The notes under the pieces were generated by a model. The model saw nothing but the letters and a program-made list of their open reading frames with translations, did not search any database and was not told the origin of the DNA. A program made the translations under genes and the position numbers. A stretch of 64,000 nt of DNA from Flavobacterium limnophilum (GTDB lineage: Bacteria; Bacteroidota; Bacteroidia; Flavobacteriales; Flavobacteriaceae): contig NZ_CP114289.2 of NCBI RefSeq assembly GCF_027111315.2, forward strand, positions 3,224,001 through 3,288,000. The letters run 5' to 3'. Below are positions 56,907-64,000 of this stretch, one piece after another (positions within the stretch are counted from its first letter, which is position 1; each line of letters starts with the position of its first letter).

Positions 56907-57749
56907 ATGAAAACTAAATTAAGCCTGTTGTTCAATGTTGCAGTATTGTTTTTGGGGATGAATTCATTTGCTCAAAATAAAAAATTCCATGTCTATCTCT
57001 GTATTGGACAATCTAATATGGAAGGACATGCGAAGTTTGACCCTCAAGACACGATAGTAAATAAGCGTTTTCAGGTTTTGGAAGCGGTAGATTGTGACAA
57101 TTTAAAAAGAAAAAAAGGACAATGGTACACTGCCGTTCCGCCTTTGAGTCGCTGTACAACAGGACTTACCCCTGCCGATTATTTTGGAAGGGAAATGATT
57201 GCCAATCTTCCTGAAGATGTAAAAGTGGGTGTTATCAATGTAGCCGTGGGAGGTTGCAAAATAGAATTATTCGACAAAGACAATTATGAATCTTATGTGA
57301 GCACTTCTCCTGATTGGTTGAAATCAATGGTCACTCAATATGACGGAAATCCTTATGCCAGATTAGTGGAAATGGCCAAAATTGCCCAAAAAGATGGCGT
57401 GATAAAAGGTATATTATTGCATCAAGGAGAATCAAACACCAATGATACATTGTGGACTAAAAAAGTAAAGGTTGTTTATGACAACTTATTGAAAGATCTA
57501 AATCTTAAAGCAGAATCTACCCCTTTATTGGCTGGAGAAGTTGTAAATGCTGATCAAGGAGGAATTTGTGCCAGTATGAACAAAATAATTGCCACTTTGC
57601 CAGAAACAATTCCAAATTCCCACGTGATTTCTTCAAGCGGATGCCCTGATGTAGCTGACAATCTTCATTTTTCTGCCGAAGGATATAGAATATTAGGAAA
57701 AAGATATGCTGCCAAGATGCTTGAGATAATGAAGAGCAGTAAAAAATAA
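56907..57749 (+). CDS. CE6-like acetyl xylan esterase (SGNH/SASA)
   Basis: A 280-residue secreted serine esterase (signal MKTKLSLLFNVAVLFLGMNS, cleavage near SFAQ) predicted to deacetylate xylan or its oligosaccharides. It is a single-domain PF03629-type protein: nucleophile S36 in CIGQSNMEGH, glycine block NVAVGGCKIE, block III HQGESNTNDT, and D251/H254 in DNLHFSAEG. It is far shorter than the SASA domain of the fusion esterase at 24236 and lacks its inserted sandwich. It lies between GH95 and GH97, so it probably works together with side-chain removal. Confident on esterase class, less on acetyl position. Confidence 0.92.
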   Translation: MKTKLSLLFNVAVLFLGMNSFAQNKKFHVYLCIGQSNMEGHAKFDPQDTIVNKRFQVLEAVDCDNLKRKKGQWYTAVPPLSRCTTGLTPADYFGREMIANLPEDVKVGVINVAVGGCKIELFDKDNYESYVSTSPDWLKSMVTQYDGNPYARLVEMAKIAQKDGVIKGILLHQGESNTNDTLWTKKVKVVYDNLLKDLNLKAESTPLLAGEVVNADQGGICASMNKIIATLPETIPNSHVISSSGCPDVADNLHFSAEGYRILGKRYAAKMLEIMKSSKK

Positions 57750-57763
57750 ATAAATATCTATAT

Positions 57764-57847
57764 ATGAAATCGCCATTAACCAGAAGTTTGCGTAAGCAAA
57801 CAACAATGAGTAAAAAAGCGATTCCATATGTGACCGTTGAAAAATAA
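57764..57847 (+). CDS. Possible 27-codon leader ORF before GH97
   Basis: ATG at 57764 to TAA at 57845-57847 encodes a basic 27-residue peptide (MKSPLTRSLRKQTTMSKKAI, then PYVTVEK). It lies wholly in the 109-nt gap between the CE6-like and GH97 genes and ends 11 nt before the GH97 ATG. It has no recognisable family and no signal. Chance ORF, degraded gene tail and leader peptide are all possible. Confidence 0.2.
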   Translation: MKSPLTRSLRKQTTMSKKAIPYVTVEK

Positions 57848-57861
57848 AATTTACACATATG
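57825..57861 (+). promoter_or_regulatory. Inverted repeat covering the GH97 start codon
   Basis: CATATGTG (57825-57832) and CACATATG (57854-57861) are perfect reverse complements, and the second arm contains the GH97 ATG. In mRNA the 8-bp stem would hide the start codon. Function is a guess. Confidence 0.35.
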
Positions 57862-59796
57862 AAATCAAAGATTATTTTAGTCCTTATTGGTCTCTTTTGT
57901 ACCTGCTTTAGTTGGTCCCAAAAAATAACACTGCAATCGCCCAATCAAAAAATTGTGGCAGCTTTGTATGCGATGGACGGCACTAATAAAGGCGAATGGT
58001 ATTTGAAAGTTTCATATAGTGCGAATAAAAACACCTCAGAAATTCTTCCAAAAGTAAGTCTTGGTCTTTCTCGAAGTGATCAAGATTTTTCGAAAGAACT
58101 CCTTTTTTTAAAAGCGGGTAAACCAAAAATAATAAAGGAACAATATTCACTTCCATTTGGTAAAAAATCAGTTCGTGAAAATACCGCTAATGAAGTAACA
58201 ATTTCATTCGAAAATCCTAGTAAAGCCAAAATGAACCTTATTGTAAGAGCTTATAACGACGGACTAACTTTTCGATATGAATTTCCTGAAAAAAAGGGTT
58301 CATATAGTATAAAAGACGAATTTACGGCATACCAAATACCAAAAGAAAGTATGCGATGGTTAGAAAAGTGGAATCCTGCCAATGAAGGACTATATGTTGC
58401 GTCAAGCGAAGATAAAATACTTCAACAGGAATGGTGTTATCCTGACTTATTCAATTCTGCCGACAAATCGACTTGGTTTTTGCTTCACGAGGCCGATTTA
58501 GACCGAAATTACTGTGGGACAAAACTAAGCAATACTCAAGATATAAATACTTACAAACTTGCTTTTCCAGACCCTAAAGATGGTAGAGGAACTGGAGAAT
58601 CAAATCCAAGTATTTCACTTCCTTGGCAATCTCCTTGGAGGGTAATTGCCATCGGTAGTTTGTCCGATATTGTCGAAAGTACTTTGGTTGAAGATGTATC
58701 GACTCCAAATAGTTTCAAAAGCACTGATTGGATAAAACCAGGTAAAGTTTCTTGGAATTACTGGTCGAGCAACCATGGCACAAAAGATTATAAAATTGTG
58801 TGCGATTTTACCGATTTGGCAGCAAAAATGAATTGGCCATACACCCTTTTAGATTGGGAATGGGATGGTATGACTAATGGTGGAAATCTTGAAGATGCTT
58901 TGAAATACATACATTCTAAAGGCATAAAACCATTGATGTGGTATAACTCAGGAGGAGATCACACCTGGGTTTCTTCTACTCCAAAAGACCGCATGCTCAC
59001 ACATGAAAACAGGGTTGAAGAATTTACAAAACTGAAAAAATTGGGAGTTGCTGGGGTCAAAATTGATTTTTTTGAAAGCGAAAAACAAAATATGATAAAA
59101 TACTATCTAGATATTTTGGAAGATGCTGCCCAGTTTGAAATGATGGTCTATTTTCATGGTTGTATTGTGCCTCGAGGTTGGTCAAGAACCTATCCTAATT
59201 TAATGACTTACGAAGGAGTACGGGGTGCCGAATGGTATAATAACGGTCCCGAATTTACGACTACCGCACCCGAACACAATACCGTTTTGCCATTTACAAG
59301 AAACGTGGTTGGAGCGATGGATTATACTCCGGTTACTTTCACCAATTCCCAATTTCCGCATCTTACCTCTTTTGGACATGAGTTGGCTCTTTCCGTGCTT
59401 TTCGAATCGCCTTTACAACATTTGGCAGACAGACCAGAAGGGTATTATGAACTACCGGATGAAGCCAAAACTTTTTTGAAAGAAGTACCCACAGCTTGGG
59501 ATAATACAAAACTTATTGATGGATATCCCGGACAAGAAGTTACCATGGCACGTCAAAAAGGAGAATCGTGGTATATCGGAAGCATCAATGCTTCGGAACG
59601 TCAAGAAAAAACAAAAAAAATAAAGTTGGATTTCTTGAAAGAAGGGGTTAATTATCGTGCAGTTATTATTGCTGACGGCAAGCATGACAAGGATTTTAAT
59701 TCAAACGTAATGGTAGTAAATAAAACCAGTACTATCGAGGTAAAATTACTTCGTAGAGGAGGTTTTGTAGTTTCTTTAAATCCAATTCAAGAATAA
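57859..59796 (+). CDS. GH97 glycosidase, probably retaining alpha-galactosidase type
   Basis: A 645-residue periplasmic enzyme (signal MKSKIILVLIGLFCTCFSWS). The N-terminal beta-supersandwich (about 22-270) precedes the barrel (about 280-545, WNYWSSNHGTKDYKIVCDF, YTLLDWEWDG) and a C-terminal sandwich. GH97 holds inverting alpha-glucosidases (SusB type) and retaining alpha-galactosidases (BtGH97b type). The retaining branch uses an Asp nucleophile on strand 4; here D403 in GVKIDFFES occupies that place, and E452 in TYEGVRGAEW is the acid/base candidate. A retaining alpha-galactosidase acting on galactosyl branches of xylan is therefore predicted. It lies 23 nt before the GH31 gene. Confidence 0.9.
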   Translation: MKSKIILVLIGLFCTCFSWSQKITLQSPNQKIVAALYAMDGTNKGEWYLKVSYSANKNTSEILPKVSLGLSRSDQDFSKELLFLKAGKPKIIKEQYSLPFGKKSVRENTANEVTISFENPSKAKMNLIVRAYNDGLTFRYEFPEKKGSYSIKDEFTAYQIPKESMRWLEKWNPANEGLYVASSEDKILQQEWCYPDLFNSADKSTWFLLHEADLDRNYCGTKLSNTQDINTYKLAFPDPKDGRGTGESNPSISLPWQSPWRVIAIGSLSDIVESTLVEDVSTPNSFKSTDWIKPGKVSWNYWSSNHGTKDYKIVCDFTDLAAKMNWPYTLLDWEWDGMTNGGNLEDALKYIHSKGIKPLMWYNSGGDHTWVSSTPKDRMLTHENRVEEFTKLKKLGVAGVKIDFFESEKQNMIKYYLDILEDAAQFEMMVYFHGCIVPRGWSRTYPNLMTYEGVRGAEWYNNGPEFTTTAPEHNTVLPFTRNVVGAMDYTPVTFTNSQFPHLTSFGHELALSVLFESPLQHLADRPEGYYELPDEAKTFLKEVPTAWDNTKLIDGYPGQEVTMARQKGESWYIGSINASERQEKTKKIKLDFLKEGVNYRAVIIADGKHDKDFNSNVMVVNKTSTIEVKLLRRGGFVVSLNPIQE

Positions 59797-59819
59797 TTAT
59801 AAATATTAGAAACATCAAA

Positions 59820-62414
59820 ATGCAAAGATTCATTCACATTTTATTCTTGGGATTGTTGTCCGTATCGATTAATGCACAGCAGTATAAAAAACATGCTTTA
59901 ACCAAAGACAGACTATCAGTAGATTTGTCCGAAGGCACGCTTAGCATAATCCCTCTTACAGACAAATCAGTAAGAATAAAATATGAAATTGGAAATTTAT
60001 CAGAAGCACGAGAGTTTGTATTCATCAACAAACCTAATGTGCCCAGTTTTTCATTAAAAGAAAGCACAACCAGTTTAAAACTTAGCACAAAAGCAATGAC
60101 TGTCGCCTTCGATAAAAAAACAGGAGTCATTCAGTATAGCGATAAATCCGGAAAAATATTCCTTAGCGAAAAGGCAAATTCAAGGTTGATGAAACCCAGT
60201 ACCATTATGGGAGAACCTTGTTTTGTAGCCGAACAAAGCTTTGAATCCCCTAAAGAAGAATATTTGTTTGGATTAGGGCAATTTCAAGATGGATTTTATA
60301 ATCTAAAAAACACTACAAGAAAGTTAATTCAAGTCAACACACAGATTGCCATACCATTTTTGGTTTCCAGCAAAGGATATGGATTGTTGTGGCACCAATA
60401 TGGTTTGACTTATTTTAACCCCAGCAATCAAAATATTTCTTTGGTTAAAAACGATGTAAAAGACGGCGAAAAACGAGAAGTTGAAGTCACAACCACTTCA
60501 GGCACACAAAAAATATCACAACAGCAATCCGTTTATACGGGTAGTTTTTCGGTAGCCAAAGAGGGCGAATATTCAGTAATGCTTGATCTTGGAGACATGG
60601 ACAGCCGTCATTTAGTGATTATTGACGATATCGATGTAATCAATCAATCTAATTTATGGTTGCCGCCGGCAGTGAGTAAATTGGTTAACTTAAAAGCAGG
60701 TGAACATACCGTTAAAATTGTTTGTAAATCCAGTAACACTCCATCGCTTGGTTTAAAACTTTCCAATAACGAAACTGTTTTCAACTCCCCTAATGCAAAA
60801 TCGCTGGATTATGTAGTTTTTGCAGGAAAAGACACGGACGAAATTATAGCCACTTACCGCAACCTAACTGGTAAAGTGCCGATGTTGCCTAAATGGGCTT
60901 TTGGTTTTTGGCAATGTCGCGAAAGATATACTTCTGGCGAACATTTAGTTTCAACTCTTAAAGAATTTAGAAAGCGCAATTTGCCCGTGGATGTCATTGT
61001 TCAAGACTGGCAATATTGGGGTAAATATGGATGGGGAGTGCCTAAATTTGATGAAACACATTATCCTGAACCTGAAAAATTCATAAAAGAAATTCATGAT
61101 TTGAATGCCCATTTTTCGGTTTCTGTTTGGGAAAACTTGAATAAAGAATCTGAAATCGCCAAAGAGTATTTATCCAAAAATTTGTTTATAAAGAACAGTC
61201 CTTGGATCGACATTTATAATCCGGAAGCCCAAAAAACACATTGGAATGCACTCGATAAAAATCTATTTGCCCTGGGTGTAGATTCTTGGTGGATGGATGC
61301 AACCGAACCTGAAAATGATGCGCTAAAAGGCAAACAAACCTATTTTGGATTGGGTGATTTTTACCGATTGACGTATCCATTATTTGTCAGCAAAGCCGTT
61401 TATGAAGGGCAAAGAAATACCAATCCAGACAAGAGAGTTGCCATTCTTACACGTTCTGCATTTTTGGGACAACAGCGATATGGCACTATCAATTGGTCGG
61501 GTGATATAGGCTGGGATTGGGATACTTATAAACGTCAAATAGTTGCCGGATTAAATTATAATCTTACCGGAATGCCTTATTGGACTACTGATATTGGTGG
61601 TTTTTTCCGTCCGGGTCCAGGACAATATAAAGACGAAAAGTATCACGAAATACTCACTCGTTGGTTCCAATGGGGCGCTTTCAATCCAATATTTCGTATT
61701 CACGGATATCAAACAGAAACCGAGCCTTGGAAATATGGCGAAAAAGTGGAGAATAACATGCGTACCATGATGAATCTAAGGTATCAATTATTGCCTTATA
61801 TTTATTCAGAAGCTTGGCAAATATCCAAGAATAATTCGACTTTGATGAGACCTTTAATTATGGACTTCAATGATGACACAACCGCTGTGAGTCAAGCCTA
61901 TGAATACATGTTTGGAAAAGCATTTTTGATAGCACCAGTGACAGCACCTGATGTTACCAATTGGAATGTTTATTTGCCAAAGCAAAACGCTTGGTATGAT
62001 TTCTGGACAGGTAAACGATTGGAAGGAGGACAAACAATTTCAACACCTGCTCCATTAGACAGAATTCCTGTTTTTGTAAAAGAGGGTTCAATTGTACCAA
62101 TGGGAAATGTAGTTCAAAGCACTCAAACAAAACAAGATGTTCTTGAAATCCGTGTATATACAGGTAAAGATGCTTCGTTTACACTTTACAATGACGAAGG
62201 CGATAATTACAACTATGAAAAAGGCGAGCACATTGAAATTCCCATAATTTGGAACGAAAAAAATCAAACACTTACCTTGGGAAATCAAGTTGGAAACTAT
62301 AAGGACAAAATAGATTCTTATACGATGAATATAGTATGGGTAACCGAAAATCAAAACGACACCACTGCCAAAACCATAAAATATAACGGTAAAAAAATAG
62401 TCGTGAAAAAGTAA
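59820..62414 (+). CDS. GH31 alpha-xylosidase-type glycosidase
   Basis: An 864-residue periplasmic enzyme (signal MQRFIHILFLGLLSVSINAQ). The N-terminal sandwich is interrupted at about 225-330 by a PA14-like insertion (YTGSFSVAKEGEYSVMLDLG, LKAGEHTVKIVCKSS). The barrel follows (GKVPMLPKWAFGFWQCRERY) with nucleophile D493 in WWMDATEPEND and acid/base D562 in WSGDIGWDW. Then come HGYQTETEPWKYG, LLPYIYSEAW and the C-terminal sandwiches. PA14 insertion plus MDATEPEN is typical of bacterial GH31 alpha-xylosidases, and a GH31 is part of the complex-xylan locus of Bacteroides ovatus. alpha-Xylosidase is the leading call; alpha-glucosidase remains possible. Confidence 0.92.
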   Translation: MQRFIHILFLGLLSVSINAQQYKKHALTKDRLSVDLSEGTLSIIPLTDKSVRIKYEIGNLSEAREFVFINKPNVPSFSLKESTTSLKLSTKAMTVAFDKKTGVIQYSDKSGKIFLSEKANSRLMKPSTIMGEPCFVAEQSFESPKEEYLFGLGQFQDGFYNLKNTTRKLIQVNTQIAIPFLVSSKGYGLLWHQYGLTYFNPSNQNISLVKNDVKDGEKREVEVTTTSGTQKISQQQSVYTGSFSVAKEGEYSVMLDLGDMDSRHLVIIDDIDVINQSNLWLPPAVSKLVNLKAGEHTVKIVCKSSNTPSLGLKLSNNETVFNSPNAKSLDYVVFAGKDTDEIIATYRNLTGKVPMLPKWAFGFWQCRERYTSGEHLVSTLKEFRKRNLPVDVIVQDWQYWGKYGWGVPKFDETHYPEPEKFIKEIHDLNAHFSVSVWENLNKESEIAKEYLSKNLFIKNSPWIDIYNPEAQKTHWNALDKNLFALGVDSWWMDATEPENDALKGKQTYFGLGDFYRLTYPLFVSKAVYEGQRNTNPDKRVAILTRSAFLGQQRYGTINWSGDIGWDWDTYKRQIVAGLNYNLTGMPYWTTDIGGFFRPGPGQYKDEKYHEILTRWFQWGAFNPIFRIHGYQTETEPWKYGEKVENNMRTMMNLRYQLLPYIYSEAWQISKNNSTLMRPLIMDFNDDTTAVSQAYEYMFGKAFLIAPVTAPDVTNWNVYLPKQNAWYDFWTGKRLEGGQTISTPAPLDRIPVFVKEGSIVPMGNVVQSTQTKQDVLEIRVYTGKDASFTLYNDEGDNYNYEKGEHIEIPIIWNEKNQTLTLGNQVGNYKDKIDSYTMNIVWVTENQNDTTAKTIKYNGKKIVVKK

Positions 62415-62473
62415 TTTCAAGAAAATAAACACACTAAAAACACTATTAACCAAAACACCAAATAATATAAATC

Positions 62474-63436
62474 ATGAAATTTAAAACCACTATTTTATTG
62501 ACAGCCTTCTGTTGTTTGTCAATCTTTAAAATAACAGCACAAAACCCTATCATCAAACATATTTTTACTGCCGACCCCTCTCCTATCGTGCATAAAGGAA
62601 CCTTGTATTTATACACAGGACATGATGTAGCCACCGAAACAGACACCAATTATAAAATGGCCGATTGGCATGTGTTTTCAACAACAGATATGGCTACGTG
62701 GAAAGATCACGGAGCACCACTTTCGCCTAGCACCTTTTCTTGGGCTACTGGTGATGCCTATGCAGCACAGTGTATCGAGAGAAATGGAAAGTTTTATTGG
62801 TTTGTTTCTACTTTTCACAAAAAAACTGATGTAAGCAGTGGTGGCGCAGCAATAGGTGTTGCTGTTTCAGACAGCCCTACAGGCCCTTTCAAAGACGCTA
62901 TTGGTAAAGCACTTGTGATTAATGAAATGACCACCGACATGAAATATGGTTGGGATGATATTGATCCTACCGTATTTGTTGACGATGATGGACAAGGTTA
63001 TTTGTTTTGGGGCCATGGAACCTGTAAATGGGTAAAACTTAAAGAAAACATGATAGAAATGGATGGAGCAATCACTACTTTCAAACCAAAAAATTATATC
63101 GAAGGCCCTTGGGTATATAAAAGAAAAAATCTCTACTATTTAGTTTATCCTGGTGCTGGTACAAAACCAGAAATGATAGAATATTCTACCGCAACAAACA
63201 TTGCAGGGCCATGGACTTACCAAGGGATTATTCAGGAAAATGTAAAAAACAGTTTTACTACACATCCTGGTATTATTGACTATAAAGGAAAATCATACTT
63301 TTTTTACCATAATGGAGCCTTACCTACAGGTGGTAGTTACAGACGTTCTGTTTGTGTAGATTATATGTACTACAATGAAGATGGAACCATTCAAAAAATT
63401 GTACAAACCACAGAAGGAGTCAGCAAAATAAAATAA
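62474..63436 (+). CDS. Secreted GH43 beta-xylosidase / arabinofuranosidase
   Basis: A 320-residue exported enzyme (signal MKFKTTILLTAFCCLSIFKI, cleavage near ITAQ). It is a single five-bladed GH43 domain with base D34 in FTADPSPIV, pKa modulator D164 in DIDPTVFVDDDG and acid E210 in IEGPWVYKRKN. Further family landmarks are MADWHVFSTTDMATW and FTTHPGIIDYKGKSYFFYHN. It has no C-terminal sandwich, unlike the next GH43. It lies 59 nt after GH31 and 29 nt before the following GH43, so the three are probably one transcript. Exact specificity (xylose or arabinose) is not determined. Confidence 0.93.
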   Translation: MKFKTTILLTAFCCLSIFKITAQNPIIKHIFTADPSPIVHKGTLYLYTGHDVATETDTNYKMADWHVFSTTDMATWKDHGAPLSPSTFSWATGDAYAAQCIERNGKFYWFVSTFHKKTDVSSGGAAIGVAVSDSPTGPFKDAIGKALVINEMTTDMKYGWDDIDPTVFVDDDGQGYLFWGHGTCKWVKLKENMIEMDGAITTFKPKNYIEGPWVYKRKNLYYLVYPGAGTKPEMIEYSTATNIAGPWTYQGIIQENVKNSFTTHPGIIDYKGKSYFFYHNGALPTGGSYRRSVCVDYMYYNEDGTIQKIVQTTEGVSKIK

Positions 63437-63465
63437 AATTCATTTCAATTAAAAATTTTTATCCA

Positions 63466-64000
63466 ATGAAAAATAAAATCATTTTCATCTTTTGCATCCT
63501 GGTTGCGCAAACGATTGTATTTGCCCAAGACAACAAAGCAAAAAACCCATTAATTTATGCAGATGTACCCGATATGTCAATAATTAGAGTGGACGACACC
63601 TACTATATGAGCAGTACCACAATGCACGTCAATCCCGGTGTTCCAATCATGAAATCCACTGATTTGGTAAACTGGAAATTGGTTAATTATGCTTACGAAA
63701 CATTGGAAGATGACAATGACAGACTCAATTTAGATAATGGAAAAAATGATTATGGCAGAGGTTCATGGGCCAGTTGTTTGCGTCTCCATAATGGAATTTA
63801 TTACCTAAGTACTTTTTCAGGCACAACGGGTAGAACCTACATTTATTCAACAAAAAATATAGAAAAAGGACCTTGGAAAAAAGTGGTTTTAAATCACTCC
63901 TACCACGATCACTCTATTCTTTTTGATGATGATGGCAAAGTGTATATGGTTTGGGGAGCAGGAAAACTTGAAATAATAGAGCTAAACAAGGATTTGTCGG
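63466..64000 (+). CDS. GH43 (subfamily-12-like) glycosidase, cut by the right window edge
   Basis: ATG at 63466 opens a frame of 178 codons to the window end. Signal peptide MKNKIIFIFCILVAQTIVFA is followed by NPLIYADVPDMSIIRVDDTY, which carries the GH43 base Asp in DVPDMS. Then come PGVPIMKSTDLVNWK, GRGSWASCLRLHNGIYYL and DHSILFDDDGKVYMVWG with the second conserved Asp. The general acid lies beyond the edge. The ADVPDMS and HVNPGVPIMKS pattern fits arabinofuranosidase/xylosidase members with a C-terminal sandwich (expected total about 500-550 residues). It is 29 nt after the previous GH43. Confidence 0.9.
   Translation, partial: MKNKIIFIFCILVAQTIVFAQDNKAKNPLIYADVPDMSIIRVDDTYYMSSTTMHVNPGVPIMKSTDLVNWKLVNYAYETLEDDNDRLNLDNGKNDYGRGSWASCLRLHNGIYYLSTFSGTTGRTYIYSTKNIEKGPWKKVVLNHSYHDHSILFDDDGKVYMVWGAGKLEIIELNKDLS

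Noticed and set aside
63500..63520. GCAAACGATTGT, similar to the LacI-type operator
   Set aside because: It lies in the signal-peptide coding part of the last GH43 (VAQTIVFA) and misses the CAACCGATTG core.
1..64000. CRISPR arrays, insertion sequences, prophage or integrase genes, tRNA or rRNA
   Set aside because: No repeat-spacer pattern, no transposase or integrase motif and no conserved RNA gene sequence was recognised anywhere in the window.

Overview
The window is a 64 kb stretch of an AT-rich Bacteroidota chromosome, most likely from the Flavobacteriaceae. The grounds are many SusC/SusD pairs, Cys-anchored lipoproteins, TAnnTTTG-type -7 promoter elements, and a C-terminal type IX secretion (T9SS) sorting domain on one enzyme. 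Almost everything in it belongs to one large glucuronoarabinoxylan utilisation region, flanked on the left by a SusC/D operon of unknown substrate. No rRNA, tRNA, CRISPR array, transposase or transcriptional regulator was found.

Left block, 1-13518, minus strand: an operon of a four-domain FAS1 lipoprotein, SusC, SusD, two more FAS1 lipoproteins that each end in a beta-sandwich, and a second SusC cut by the window edge. It has no catalytic gene in view. Its promoter carries a tandem 10-bp direct repeat and not the operator found at the xylan genes, so it looks separately regulated and is the least explained system here.

Central block, 14000-31900: a decaying minus-strand unit (GH3 with an in-frame amber codon, then an internally deleted acetylesterase relic). 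It is divergent from a plus-strand unit GH67, GH10, GH10, followed by a GPH symporter with a cytoplasmic GH43 and a CE-CE4 fusion esterase. An internally deleted GH115 relic lies after the fusion esterase. On the minus strand are a T9SS-exported GH30 glucuronoxylanase and a GH5 lipoprotein.

Xylan import block, 32005-44816, minus strand: SusC-SusD-SusC-SusD-DUF1735-like lipoprotein-GH10 with an internal carbohydrate-binding insertion. This is the order of the xusA-E/xyn10C core of Bacteroidota xylan loci. A 1.1 kb regulatory region (44817-45951) separates it from a divergent third SusC/SusD pair, followed by the side-chain enzymes GH115, GH95, CE6-like esterase, GH97, GH31, GH43 and a GH43 cut by the right edge.

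The genes fit one pathway. Surface GH10, GH30 and GH5 enzymes cut the backbone and SusC/D pairs import the oligosaccharides. GH115 and GH67 remove (methyl)glucuronic acid, esterases remove acetyl groups, and GH95, GH97, GH31 and GH43 remove galactose, xylose and arabinose branches. GH3 (if functional) and GH43 then release xylose, with inner-membrane uptake by the GPH symporter. Five copies of a CAACCGATTG-centred imperfect palindrome occur in the control regions of these units. Three of them overlap the -33 element of promoters with identical 19-nt spacing, which points to a shared LacI-type regulator encoded elsewhere.
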